A stretch of DNA of 64,000 bases. Source: Bicyclus anynana. Lineage: Eukaryota > Arthropoda > Insecta > Lepidoptera > Nymphalidae. Shown here piece after piece: positions 34,284 to 46,475 of the stretch. The stretch lies in contig NC_069092.1 of assembly GCF_947172395.1 (NCBI RefSeq), positions 6,245,418 through 6,309,417 of the forward strand, given 5' to 3'. A program made the translations under genes and the position numbers. The first letter of the stretch is position 1, and every line of letters starts with the position of its first letter. The notes beneath the pieces are model-generated. The model had not been told where the DNA came from. It ran no database searches and worked only from the letters and a program-made list of their open reading frames with translations.

Positions 34284-34725
34284 GATGACACTTGCAACGT
34301 TCGAAGACCGCAGAAGACGAAGACGACGAAGAAGTTTCATCTTCATTCTTGCTGTTTTTCTATTCTAAATTGTTATTGTGTTTTACCTACATTGTAAAAA
34401 TGTTTACAGTAAAATTACTTGATTATGTTTAATTAAATGTAGATACATTATTTTACTGTAAGCAACTTTTACCATGTAGGTAATTAATTGTGTAATTCTA
34501 ATTTTAATTAGTTAGTACCAGTCTAATTGTAATTGAAATATGACAAAATTAAAGATTAGTATCTATCTTTGTAAATCCACAGTTGTAAAAAACTTTTACT
34601 GTTATATAACCTACATAATAATATTTACATAATTCGGTATTTACAAATATTTATATAAGATTTTTTAATTAACGTTAGATAGATACAGATAGGTATATCT
34701 TTGTAACATTGTTATTCTGCCCTAT

Positions 34726-34731
34726 AATAAA
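34726..34731 (+). terminator. Poly(A) signal for the presumed pri-miR-iab-4
   Basis: AATAAA about 440 nt downstream of the hairpin on the same strand; another occurs at 34839-34844. Such hexamers are frequent in AT-rich DNA, so this is plausible rather than proven. Confidence 0.3.
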
Positions 34732-34759
34732 GAAAAGTATAGATAATACCTATTACCCA

Positions 34760-36112
34760 AAATAGTTTTACTTAACTACCTATATAATTAATACATTATG
34801 ATTTTTTTAAATGACTTAATGTGAGAATTTTACTTACAAATAAAACTTTATAGTCACTTAATATACTTGTTTTATTAATTAGTCTTAATTTTTATGACGT
34901 ACATAAACATTTTTGTGGCATTCTAGTTAGCGACATAAAACAGATTTTATTGCTATTATGAAATAAATCAAATCCACACTTTTAAAAAACATAACAAATA
35001 AAAAAACTAAATGTTAAAGTCAACTTAATTTTTATTACATTGTTGTTTCTGAATTTTTTGACACAAATTGGTGCTTATCTGTCAAATAATTTTGTACTTA
35101 TCTTATCTTGCACGTTTTTCGCCATCCCTAGAACATCTTTTATAAGTAGTTCTACGCACCTATTATGTACATTTTTAGTAGTAGGTATCTGAAAAGTTCT
35201 AAATCCAAATTATTTGGGACATTGTCAGTTAAGTATTTATTATACTAAATGCCGTAGGTAGATAGAGCAAGGGAGAATGGAATTTGAATAAAAACACTTA
35301 GATTTCCATCATAGTTTTTTTCAATTGTAGTCTGAATTATGATATCTAATGTTTTTGTAACACCATAAGATGCATGCACGTTATAGAAGTTTTTATAAAC
35401 TCTCCAGAAAAATCCACTACAAGTCGGACTTCATATTGTATTTACCTATACAGTAAGTACTTTCTGTTCAAGTATACCCAATGCATCCTAGAGATCCTGT
35501 ATCCAAGATTGGAGATCACTGCTTTTTAGTTGATGAGTTAGATAGTTAGTTAGTTAGAAGTAAATAGTTGGTATTTATGATATCACCTACATGTGGACAC
35601 AAAGTTTAAGACGAAAGCCTTCCATGCACAAGTACAATATTAATAAAAGGCAAGCAGATAGCCATGCGCATAGAGTTATTTCGCATAGAAATGCAACCGG
35701 CTTAGTTTTTTTCTTTAGGTGACGCAGTAGTCAAATTAAATTTATAGGTTAATTTCTGACAATTTTCTGTATCATAAAAAGGAAATTTGGTTTTCGAATA
35801 TACCTACTCGTAATTTTGCTTCAATGCAAATTTGAGTTTCACTAGTTTAGGTTAATGAGAGAAACAGTAAGAGTAACGATCACTGTCATATGGTAACGTC
35901 ATGGCTGGAACCAACAGTATAACACCTCTGTCTTTCTAGCACATGCAGTTTATTTCGATGGAAAGAAAAAGCTCATGGATTTGAGAGCTTTATACAGTAC
36001 AAGTATATACAGTACAAGTATTGTTAAATAAGCTACACTAAGGAGGCAGTTCAAAAACCACTTCTAGTTGCTTGATTGTAATGCTAAGTTTGTGATCGCC
36101 GAATTTGTAATT
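34760..36112. other. Intergenic stretch, nothing recognised
   Basis: AT-rich sequence after the miR-iab-4 unit. A short run of TTAG-like units at 35540-35560 is the only simple repeat. No gene recognised. Confidence 0.5.
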
Positions 36113-36180
36113 GAAGCCTCGATAGCTAGCACGGCTACAATGAAGGCCGAAAGATCGTGGGTTCGATTCCCGCCCGCTTG
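36113..36180 (+). mobile_element. tRNA-like SINE head, isolated
   Basis: GAAGCCTCGATAGCTAGCAC near the start and GTGGGTTCGATTCCCGCCC near the end give an A-box-like and a clear B-box region. The TPsiC-like arm would pair, but the acceptor ends (GCCTCGA and CCGCTTG) do not, and no normal anticodon arm forms. It therefore looks like the 5' head of a SINE and not a functional tRNA. Confidence 0.55.
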
Positions 36181-36829
36181 TATTTGTTTTTATATTATGT
36201 TACATACAAAAACTCATTCCATAATGTATTTTAACATGGTCTTCTCTTTTCTGTACTTACCTACAATTAAAAAAGATTGTGCTTCAATAAACATATCTTT
36301 TTATGGTTATAAGTCTAGGACTACAATCATGCCTGATAAAAAGCAATGACGATGAAGATGAGATTTTCTATCTCTAGAATTTTTTTATACAAAATCTATT
36401 GCGCTAACTTCACCTCTAAGCGTATCGACTCTATGGTCATGCGTTACGTCGACGCCGAGAACGCTTCCTGAAGAGAGGCGATAACATTTTACGATTACGA
36501 TTGCTTGACATTCGTGTAAAACAGGCTTTTCAGTGTTTGGTTGCGCGATGAGTCATTAGCGGGCTTGTAACTCAGCCTAATTACCTAATTTTCTACACTT
36601 GTATGAGTAGACGACTACAATTTTTGTAACTGAACAACACACACTTGTGTACTATCAGTGTGCTATTTGTAATTCAGTCTGTATAGGTTTATTAAATCTC
36701 ATCTATCCCACCTAAACAATTCTAAGTCTGTAAAAAGCAGCATGGCGGGCCTGAGCTCCATACCTACAGTCCTATAAGGAGGGAAGCCTGGCCATGTGGT
36801 GGCCCATTGAAGTAGGTTCATAATGATAA
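36181..36829. other. Intergenic stretch, nothing recognised
   Basis: No gene, RNA or identifiable repeat. Confidence 0.5.
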
Positions 36830-37095
36830 TCCTACTAATATTATAAACTCGAAAGTTTGTATGGATATTTGTATGTATGTTTGTTTGGATTATTGCTTGG
36901 ATGTTGTTTGGATGTTTGTTACTCTTTAACGCCGCTACTACTGAACCGATTGGGCTGAAATTTGCAATGGAAATAGATTTTACTTTGGATTACCACACAG
37001 GCTAACAGGCTTTTTCATCCCGGAAAAATCCATAGTTCCTGAGGGGTTTGTGAAAAATTAAATTTCACGCGGAGAAAGTCGCGGGCTTCCGTTAG
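36830..37095 (+). mobile_element. Lep1-like non-autonomous Helitron
   Basis: It starts TCCTACTAATATTATAAACT after an A and ends GTCGCGGGCTTCCGTTAG before a T. The last tetramer is TTAG in place of CTAG. TGGATGTTTG-type repeats near the 5' end and the TCCATAGTTCCTGAGGGG segment are shared with the copies at 61444 and 43036. No coding capacity. Confidence 0.8.
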
Positions 37096-39839
37096 TTTAA
37101 TATATAGTGTCGATTAAAGGAAATCATTAAAAAAAGTAATGTAACATAGAGAACCTACTAAAGTTAGAGAGCCAAACCCTTCTTCTCCTTAGAGCAAAAT
37201 GAACCAAGTACCTACCTAAGATGTTGATGAAGATGAAGGTATGTAGGTGGTTTAAGACTACTATTTAAAAACCTCAGAAGTGCTTACTATAAACTGTTAT
37301 AGAAATATACCACTACCTACCTACACACTGAAGACCGAAGTACAAAAGGATTTCCTGACACTTACGTCAGCAGGAAAGATATTAAGATTTAAGTAAGTAA
37401 GTACCTAATAGTAAATAATCATGAAAAGCTGATAGATTTCTGTGATCTAATAAGTAGCTACTCACATAGTTAAGCCTGGCTTCAATTTTGCTCGTATCTA
37501 CAGTAAGAACCACCCTTCCGAGACCGCTCTGAACACGAGGCGTATGGCTGCGCAGTCTACGATATCGCAGCGGGGTTATAGCAGCTGCGCAGTTCGGCAT
37601 GTTGCAACTTCATAGCGGACTAGAAGTTTGGCGCATACTATACAATGATTATTAATTATGATCAGAAGGTACCTATCTAATGAATTACCTACCTAATGTT
37701 CACAAAGATCAAAAATAACAGGTAGATAGTAATGTCTGAAACAAATAGATACCTAGGTACTGTGCTACGAAGGGTTACGTAGGTCTACGAATTACCTGCC
37801 GGGAAAATTAAATTGTGCACAAAGTGAACGGGAAGGTTAGTTATAGGTAACTTTCTCTTTTTTTGACGTAGTGTTATTTTTAAATAAACATTATAGGTAA
37901 TACAGACCTACGGATCTTCTGAGTAGGTTGGTTGGTATTATACAACCTCGTAGATACATGCATAGCTATAAGATAAAAACGCACTGCTCTTATTATAACG
38001 GTTGAGTACGTATTTACAATTAGAATCTTGAAAATCTCCAATATAAAAAACTATAAATTTAACGTAGGTCAACTATAATTTTATTATTTTAAGTATCTAT
38101 AAAATACTTAAAGGCTCAAATTTATCAAAAGTGTAAAATATAAGATATTAGAATCAAAATTTGTAAGTTTACTTATGTATACACAAAAAATAAAAGCATA
38201 ATTAATAAGCTCTTAACAGATAGGTACTTAAAAATCACGTACATAATTTATAATAGAGCTTTCTGAACATTTTATTTTTCAGCGCCATCTATGTTACAAC
38301 AGCTGAACTACGACGCAAATGTAGCAACTCTATACATCGAGACGAGCTTTTTCATGCACCACTAGTTTAGGACTACGGTTTTATTCACAAACCAGAAAAG
38401 AAAGACTTAAATAACCGAAAATTGTCATCTAACAAGTTAAATAAATGTATTTTATTTTTTTGTAGGTAATGTTGTGGTTTAAGTTTAATAATAATAAAGC
38501 ATACCTATATGAAATCTTACATTAAAAACTACATCTCTCCTTTAATGTCGGTAAAATGGTATTTCAACTTCGATAAACGACTTCACATAATGATGAATTG
38601 TTTAAGAACTTTATGTTTTACCTCATCTACAAAGCTTATAATTAGTAGATAGTGCTTTAATCATTTCAGAGATTTAGTAATAGTTTTTTATTAAACATTT
38701 TAATACCTATTATGAAATAACCTACTTTTAAAAAGAAGTAAGCAGATAATGTATTATCTACCTAAATAAAAAAACAACCCTTTAAAAGCAGGACAATGAA
38801 ACAAAGCAATAAAAATTGGTGCTTTTTAAAAGCTTTTTGATATTGAGAAATATGAGTACAATAAGACATTGTTTTAGAGGAGAAAGTCACCCCTTTGCGT
38901 TCGAGGTGAAACCAGGAAGCTGGGGAATTGTAACAAAAAAGAGAAAGTCACAAGAGGTAAATGTAACACAAGCGACCAATGGGGAGGGTTGAAAAGCGAC
39001 TTTCTAATTTAGATCAGAATTTGTCGCACCCCTTAGACCATTTATACTGTGACTTTTGTAGTGATATCTTATACTTGAGTGCTCCATTTTTGAACATTAA
39101 TTAAAAAAAATGTATAGTAATTAAAGTGCTGAATTGGCGGAAATCAACATTATTTGTAATAAAATATTATACTTTATCCAATAGCAAAGTGGTTTAGTGG
39201 GCAATTAATTAGAGCTACAAATCAAAAAGCTATTAGTGTAATGTTACCTAAATAACATTTTTTCATAAATTATTAACTTTTTGTATCCTGGTCAATAAAT
39301 TATTATTTGAGGTAAGAATCTTTTTTCTAGCATATTATTTTATATTAACAATCTACCTATATGTTGCTCTGTAACTTGATTCATGCCTAAACTAGCGGTG
39401 TTCCGTGGTTTTACCCGTCATAAAATGAAAAAAAATACAAAAGTAGTTCCAAATAGATCGTAAGTAGGTATAGTCTTCTAGTACCCAGTAATTAACTATT
39501 TAGAATAAACAAGCTTTATAGTATCCTATTAGGTACTATATATATAAATGTACATTGTACCTGGTAACATATAATATATATTTAATTTGCTGATACCTAA
39601 TGAGATTAGCAACATTGATATTATAAAAATACTTCAAATCAAATAAAAGTATATTGAAAACATACATTAGTGATTAGGTATACAGGCACCTAATTACCAA
39701 AAATTTAACTAATAACTAAGTTGTCTCTACTTACATTTAATGGAATTTCAATTTACGACCTTAATATCATCCAATTCGTTATTAGAAAAGTTTCTTACAA
39801 GATTTGATACGTAAGAGCACTTGCTAACCGTATAGAGTT
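37096..39839. other. Intergenic stretch, no gene seen
   Basis: No gene recognised over 2.7 kb. A candidate CTCF-type site at 38280-38293 is listed. The patch 37480-37610 is higher in G+C and unique. The remainder is AT-rich. Confidence 0.5.
38280..38293 (-). promoter_or_regulatory. Candidate CTCF-type insulator site
   Basis: The minus strand reads CATAGATGGCGCTG, containing AGATGGCGCT, the core bound by CTCF in Drosophila bithorax boundaries such as Fab-8. A weaker AGTTGGCGCTG is at 51170-51180. A 10-bp core can occur by chance and also sits in some insect repeats, so this is only a pointer. Confidence 0.3.
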
Positions 39840-40085
39840 GGCAGCTAGCCATGTAAAGATGAAAAGGGAAGACTCATCCCAATAGAGGCCCAGCATCTGA
39901 GTAGTTAAAGAGTAAGCGAGATAAATGTAGCTTTGATTGTGCGGCTGCAGGGGCAGAGTATCGAGCGGGTCGTTGTCATGGCAACAGACAATGGTTTTCG
40001 GGTGCATAATATTTTACGCTGCGCCGGGGTGAGGTGCGGGAGGCGGCGAGCGGGCGGCGGCCATCTTTAAAATTATATTTCCAGT
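39840..40085. promoter_or_regulatory. GC-rich island with perfect X-box and Pho/YY1 cores
   Basis: A CpG-dense island (densest at 40020-40065) in AT-rich DNA. It contains a complete RFX X-box GTTGTCATGGCAAC (39972-39985), GCCAT cores at 39848-39852 and 40060-40064, and an ATGGC inside the X-box. The last site, GCCATCTTT, is the classical YY1/Pho promoter form. It could be a promoter (for example for a minus-strand iab-8-like transcript toward the microRNA, 6 kb away) or a Polycomb response element. The motifs are seen; role and strand are inferred. Confidence 0.45.
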
Positions 40086-41286
40086 TTGGCCGAACTCTTT
40101 CTGGCTTAGAGCTTTTTATACATACACGCGCTTTGCACATGGAAATTCGGGTGAAGCTTTAAGCTTACTCTACTGATTTATATTGAGAATATCTATAGTA
40201 ATTAAAATGTATCAATTATTTAATAGTTTTAATACGCATTTATACAACTAACGTTTAGGTTACTTTTTTAAAATTTTAATTAAGCAAAAGGAATAATAAA
40301 TGTTTAATAAATGTTTCTAGTTGCCCTTTAATTGAGAAAGACTATGTTCGCGATAATTTTTAGCGAGTAAATCCGCGGGCACAGTTAATATTTATTATTG
40401 TAATTAATTAAATCTATCTCTCTATAAAATTCCAAAGACTCGATTGAAACACATAAAACAGAGCAACAATTATGCTGGAAAACAAATATATATATGAAAT
40501 TGATTTTTGATTTTTTTTTCTATTTATCTGTTTGTTCGCCTTGAGCCCCAGAATTACTCAACGGATTAACAATAAGACCGCCTTTACATTGCATTTTCTT
40601 CCTTTCATATGTATTGTAAATAGTAGGTACTTGTACTTACACAATAAATATTTTAATAAAATACTATCAAAAGTCGCTTTTTTATTTTAAAATTTTCTTA
40701 TCTGTGCAATAAACAATACGTAAACAATAAATAAATAAAATTCCATTAACAATACCACATTATTACGATAAATACTCACATACTGTTCAAAAAGAAAATG
40801 GTTTCCTCTATAAATTCGCTATACACGTCTATCTCAGCGAAAGTCTTCTCGTAAAGCCTGCATTTAATGTCGATCCTCCGCCGGGCTGAGTCGATTAAGC
40901 GATACGAACCTGTCTCCTCGGGATATAATGACTTTGTCGGCGGAATTTCGGATGTTTTTAATTTAACAATTAAAGCCTTGAGAAACGCAAAGTGGCCCCC
41001 TAAGTGCTCTGATGTAGAAATTAGAATTGATAAAAAGAGATTATATTATTATAAGATTGTATATCAGATTAAATAAACTTATTAAGATATTATATAGGTG
41101 GTTTAAAGATACCTACCTACCTACTGTGAAATTTTTGGTAGGTATACAGTCTAATCTATACCTCACAGGGCATTTAAAATGTATTCCTTTTACGCTAAAA
41201 GTTCCTATTGAAGTATCAATATTATTTAGATACTCTCACACCATTAAACAAAAATGATTTAAATTAAATAACGTAAACAAAGACAA
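40086..41286. other. Intergenic stretch, nothing recognised
   Basis: No gene recognised. A short unique patch near 40800-41000 is higher in G+C but has no identified feature. Confidence 0.5.
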
Positions 41287-41370
41287 AAAAACTTTTTTTA
41301 TTTTATTCTTTACAAGTTAGTCCTTGACTATACAGTCTCACCTGATGGTACCTAAGTGATGGTTATAGTA
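41287..41370 (-). mobile_element. 3' tail of a family B SINE
   Basis: On the minus strand: CATCACTTAG..., ATCAGGTGAGACTGTATAGT, CAAGGACTAACTTGTAAAGA, then an A-rich end. This is the final 80 bp of the family B SINE; the rest is missing. Confidence 0.7.
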
Positions 41371-41424
41371 CGAGTAAGTACGTAGGTACTTTTAGGTATA
41401 GCTCTTCTAACAATAATATTTTCA

Positions 41425-41710
41425 TGAGTATAGCCTAGTGGATATGACCTCTGCCTTCGATTCGAAGGGTGTAGGTTCGAAACCGGTCCGAAGCATGTAT
41501 CTCTAACTTTTCAGTTATGTGCGTTTTAAGAAATTAAATATAGGAAAGACATAACCTGCATACCTGAGAACTTTCTTGATTCTCTAGGTGTGTGAAGTCT
41601 GCCAATTCGCATTAGGCCAACGAGGTGGACTATTGGCCAGACCCTTCTCATTCTGAGAGGAAACTCGAACTCAGCAGTGAGCCGAATATGGGTTGATAAC
41701 GATGAGGCAT
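41425..41710 (+). mobile_element. SINE of family A, near full length
   Basis: The head reads TATAGCCTAGTGGATATGAC and has a B box GGTTCGAAACCGG. The body follows to CTCATTCTGAGAGG and GAGCCGAATATGGGTTGATA, with a short GATGA-type tail. Imperfect flanking repeats (CATGAGTA at the left, CATGACTA at the right) may be the target duplication. This copy shows the plus-strand order of all family A landmarks. Confidence 0.8.
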
Positions 41711-43035
41711 GACTAATGACATGTAATCTAGAAAAGATCAAGAGGCAAATTTCACACAGCTATACCTACCTACGTTAATTTTTTCAAAAGTAGTCCCTCC
41801 TTATCCGAGCCATTACTAAGCCTTTTGGTAGATAATATTTTTTTCTACAGTTTAATAATACAAGTAATACAGTACATTACGGCATATCGCACAGATAGGG
41901 CGCTCGTAAAATAAAAAACAAATGCTAAGAAAATTCTCAGATGCAATTCACTCGATAAAGCTGGCTTCACACTACCGCGGCAGCGAAATTTTCTCTTTGA
42001 TATAACATTAGTACACTAAAATGTCTAAAGCTTTCTTCTATTAGTAAATCTATAGGGCACTTAACATAATATGATTTAAATTATAATTACACAATGGCTC
42101 GAATGATGTACATACATGAAAATGTAAACAAATAAAGTTGTTTGATTTACAAACAAACAACAAATAAAAAATCATTTGTCTGTAAAGACGGTTTACTAAC
42201 GATAGTTGAACGTGACAACGTCAGAAAAAACTGATGGAATGGTTGCATTTTACAAAATAAAATTTTAATTAACGCATTTAAAACAATAAATAAATAAAAT
42301 ACTGTTCGTTTTTCTAAAATACTATTTAATAATCTTCAAGACCGCAATATACTTTATTTCTTGTAAAAAAGGTTGGCAAGCCTAGAGTGAGATATACTTT
42401 ACTCCTTGTAAAAAACGTTGGCAACCCTAGAGCGAGGGAACGACGCATGACGTCATCTTTTTTCGAGTGTGCAGGCTACATCGAATTATAAGACGTTGTC
42501 ACGTCAAAACTGTTAGATAATGTATTTAGGTATCTAAGAGTAATAAGTACATAATATACAGTACCATTTTAAGATATTCGAGTAAAGTACCTACTAGGCA
42601 ATTTGATTGTCTACAGCTGACAAACTGCTTAGGAATGCGTTCTCAGTTCCATTTAAATCCTTTCCAACGTCATGTGTGGAAGCATTAAGCTCGTCTAGAC
42701 GTCCCCCCTTCTATGCTCGGTCATAGCCCGGGGCGAAAGGTCAGGCGAAATTGAAAACAAAATTCCGAAAGGTCGTCTTACTATGCGGCGACATTTAGAT
42801 ATCTCCTGTTTGTGCCTAAAAGCAATTCTTTAAACGAAATACGAGTAGTCTAAATCTTTAATCAATTTTGTTGAAACGTTAATGCTCAAGAGTTCTAAAG
42901 TTTTAGTCCATAGCTTTAATCGATCTACGAATCTATAAATAAAATTCAAGTGTTTCTTTGTGATTTAAAAACAACTGTGTTAGCTAATCATAGCTTAATT
43001 CATATAATAAATAAGCTATAGCTTATAGTTATTTA
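41711..43035. other. Intergenic stretch, no gene seen
   Basis: No gene recognised. A two-copy tandem duplication (42347-42436) is listed. The patch 42640-42790 is unique and richer in G+C, perhaps regulatory. Confidence 0.45.
42347..42436. repeat. Two tandem 45-bp units next to a TGACGTCA
   Basis: Units 42347-42391 and 42392-42436 share ATATACTTTA, CTTGTAAAAAA and GTTGGCAA(G/C)CCTAGAG in the same order with a few changes. A TGACGTCA palindrome follows about 13 bp later (42450-42457). Confidence 0.75.
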
Positions 43036-43110
43036 CAAAAAAATCCATGGCTCCCGAGAGATTTATGAAAAACGAAATTTCACGCGTACAAAGTCCCAGG
43101 CGTCCGCTAG
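43036..43110 (+). mobile_element. Truncated 3' end of a Lep1-like Helitron
   Basis: AAAATCCATGGCTCCCGAGA, then TTTCACGCG, then CAGGCGTCCGCTAG (CTAG at 43107-43110) before a T. Only the last 75 bp are recognisable. Confidence 0.75.
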
Positions 43111-43145
43111 TGTTATATTATTGTAATAGGTATATGTGAAGTTTC

Positions 43146-43206
43146 GAGAGCCGTGATAGCCCAGTGGATAACCTCTGCCTCCGATTCCGGAGAGTGTGGG
43201 TTCGAA
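43146..43206 (+). mobile_element. SINE family A, tRNA-like head only
   Basis: GAGAGCCGTGATAGCCCAGT, then TGGATAACCTCTGCC and a B box GGGTTCGAAAA; the body is absent. SINEs are normally truncated at the 5' end, so a head without a body suggests a later deletion or an unusual priming event. It resembles a tRNA only superficially. Confidence 0.7.
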
Positions 43207-46200
43207 AATATTTTTTTACTCTCTATAGGTCAATTTGCCAATCAGCAAAGGCCTCCTCCAAGCTGCTCCATCCTGATCTCTCTCAAGTTTTTCCAGAAAC
43301 CTCTCAGATATAATTTTCCCATCTTTTTTGTTTTAAATAAATACTAGTGAATAATTATTAGTGACAGATTTTTTTTCTAAAAGTCCCTCGCAAACCTACA
43401 AAATAGGCCAACCTACTACCTACATAATATGAAATGATATCAGTAGGTCTTGCCTTCATTTTGACTTCTTCACCTAAAGTCTCAAGAGTTACTTCCTTCT
43501 TTCGTTCATTGTTTATATTTGTTACGACTGTTGAAGGTATCTACTTAATAAAATGGACTACAAGCGAGGCACGTAAGTGAATTAAGTATCAAATTTATTG
43601 AAACAACAGCCTACACGCGAGACAATGGAAGGTTCCCTCAAGTCATTTCACTTTTTAAGATCTTGACTTTTAATAATCGAAATTGCGGAAAGAATTTGAA
43701 AGTTTACTTGCTTTTCTTGTTTATTCTCGCAGTTTCATTAGTATTAGAACGGTATCATATATTAAAAAGTTAAAATTTCAAGTAAACAGGTTTTACGTAA
43801 GATGTACCTACCTATTATTTTTGGTGGTATATTTTTTATGGTTTTGTATATTATACATGGTTAGGTTCACAATTAAATTATAATTATGGGCTTAAAAAAT
43901 CTTCATGTAAGACTTAATTGCCTATTTTATTAGCTATTCAAATATTCAAAAATAATATCCTAGATGTACCTACATCTATGAAAAGCCTTGCAGATCTAAC
44001 GAAGTTATTATAATATGGTATGTATAGAAGGAGTCCGGGAGATGTAATTTATTCTGAAAAGGGACAAGTAACAGTTCTATATACGACCCTATCTAGATAT
44101 AAGTTAAGATAATATTGTTCCAAAGGATCACTTGCCGGCACCTGATGCTCAATCCTGTTCAGATGAGGGTAGATTTTTTAATTCCAAATCTTATTTAAAT
44201 TTTAAATTAAAGGAACCCTCCCGAAAATGAAGATATTTTTATCTATATTTAGTATAATCTTCTTAAATTTTTAATAAAGTTTGTGTACCTACCTATTTGT
44301 TTTACCTCTTATTTATTTTTAAATGGCCGTTGAATCTTTGTCTAATGTCTATAGCTTACAATACTTTGTTATTACATAAAGACATAGCTAGATGTTAAGG
44401 TATTTGCCATGATAGTTAACCATAATTTAAATATCTAAGTATACTATGTAAAACAACTTCCAATCGGGATTATATTAGTGTACATACTCGTATAAATACG
44501 ATTTTTTTGTAGTTACAAATGAAGAATGCATATGGATACTTCTACGTTGACTTTAGCTAAACAATAGGTATAGTTAACTGCTGCGTATGCTTACGGTACG
44601 TAACTATATGTACCTAGTTTTAGGTAGGTACCTCTTTCAAATTAACTATTTAATATTAAGACAAGGACCACGGTGTTAAATAAAAAATGATGAACACAAA
44701 TGCCGGTTTAATATCAGGATCGGTCTTAATAAAAAAAACCTAACAGTAGTAGTTGGTAATGAAGAAAGTTGTCTATGACGGCGAATAGGGAAGAACCAAA
44801 AAGTGCCTCGTAAATTACGAGCGGGACTGCGTGGGAGGGTTGGCACGGAGGTCTGCAAACATTTTTACCTATATATTGTGACCTTCTGCCTGATAGGTAT
44901 ATAGATAGTAAGATAGGATATATGCTGGATAGATATTGGCAAAGAGAATAGTCTGAAACGACGAATTCATACCTACCTACCATTTGTAATTTAAATAAAT
45001 TTTCATGCATTTTTTACACATTAAATAAGTAAAGTTTTTATAGTTTGAAGGCAGAAAAATAAGTAGTTAATATCATATTCATTAATTTATCACAAATACC
45101 TAGGTAATATAAAAACAGTCAAATAATAGGGTAGTTGACTCATATCAAATTTAATATAAATAATATTGATTTCATATAGTACATGTAATAAGGGTTCTAA
45201 ATATAACGATATTAATTGTTAAAAGGTAAGGATTTAATTTAAAATTATATATTAAAAAAAATTCCATTTGTCCAAAACGCAGTCCATTTTGTGACGTCAT
45301 AATGTAACTTGATCTAGTAAACGAATAAACGTCTAACTATTAATAATTAAAATATCGACAAACATTAAACCATTTGGTTAAAGGTTTAATGTTTACGTGA
45401 CGTCACGAAAACGACAAAATACAGACCATCATGGCCGACAGTGTATTGGTTCGTATTGTCAAAAATATATTTATAATTCGAAATTTTTACGTATTTTTTT
45501 TTAATTTAGTAGAAGAATAATTAACAATTTAAGATCATTTAAAAAAAAGTGTCAACTAGCCTATTCTCGTTTCATTCTCTTTTACTTTTAGTTTTTTTTA
45601 GTAGTAGATATGTATCTACTAACTAAACATTAAGTATCCTTACAACGGTATGACACCCAATTCTTATTTTCAGTTAATCCCGTAACTATAATTAGTTAAA
45701 CCACAAACAAAGGGGAGCAGAAGTAACGAATGGACTCACTAATGGGATTAGGTAACACGAAACAACTAACCGAACCTCTCTGCGTATAAATAGGAATAGA
45801 TAGCGGTAAGTTAACAGAGAATTATACTTCGCTGCCATATTGCAGACACGGGCAAGTGTGCCAAACGCCGCTCCATAAGTAGGGTTGGGTCCGGACCCTT
45901 ACAAGAACGGCATAACTTTATTCCTGGATTAACATAATTACAGGCCGTTCCTCCCAGTTAGGGTTCAGTCAACAGAGCCTCTTGTGTATCGTGATAATTG
46001 CTAAGTGACAAGCGACTCTTAACAGAAGAAATAATGTAATTAGCACGTGTCGGTAAGTTTTAGTTAATTTTAGTGAAGTTTAAAGGTTAAGTTACACATT
46101 GAGGGTATTACGAACAGTCAGTTTCTATCAAGACAGAAATCTTTTCATAACAGTCACAGAACAAGTACCTCTAGGATCTGCCAGCCTTAAAGGCTAAAAC

Positions 46201-46475
46201 TTGGTCTGTTAGCGTAGCGTTGTAAGTAGGTATACCTACGGCAGCAAGTTATGGAGTTTGGACCTTTGAAATAAAAAAATAAAAAACCTACCTTCCAAAG
46301 CCACCATTCAATCAATCCATAATAGGCTACCATAGGTAGGTAGGTATACTTAACGGTAGGAGCGTGGGCTGACGAACTTTCAACCGTTATAAAATGAGGT
46401 GTATCTATGGCAGGATTTCATTCTACGAGAAGATACTCTAATATCACTGTTGCTCACATTCTCTATAATACTATA
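43207..46475. other. Intergenic stretch with two TGACGTCA sites, no gene seen
   Basis: No gene recognised in 3.3 kb. TGACGTCA palindromes lie at 45293-45300 and 45399-45406 and flank a small inverted repeat (AAACATTAAACC against GGTTTAATGTTT, about 45361-45395). The patch 45830-45970 is unique and less AT-rich. Confidence 0.45.

Larger units (their letters stand above)
33175..34750 (+). ncRNA. Presumed spliced pri-miR-iab-4 transcript (three exons)
   Basis: Motifs suggest three exons. Exon 1 ends at 33361 (donor GTAAGT). Exon 2 is 33978-34019, 42 nt, GC-rich, between acceptor TTTATTTATTTTATAG and donor GTAAGA. Exon 3 starts at 34175 after ACCAAATATTTCAG and opens with a run of GAAGAGAAGA repeats typical of splicing enhancers; a second purine-rich stretch (about 34302-34335) follows the hairpin. 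AATAAA is at 34726-34731. The microRNA would thus be exonic. GC-rich exon-like islands separated by AT-rich introns support the model, but all junctions are motif-based and the transcription start is unknown. In Drosophila the iab-4 precursor is also a long non-coding RNA. Confidence 0.5.

Noticed and set aside
36113..36180. Possible tRNA gene
   Set aside because: The B box is good but the acceptor strands do not pair and there is no proper anticodon arm, so it is a SINE head.
41425..41490. Possible tRNA gene with GGTTCGAAACC
   Set aside because: The same sequence heads several family A SINE copies with a long shared body, and the acceptor stem does not form.
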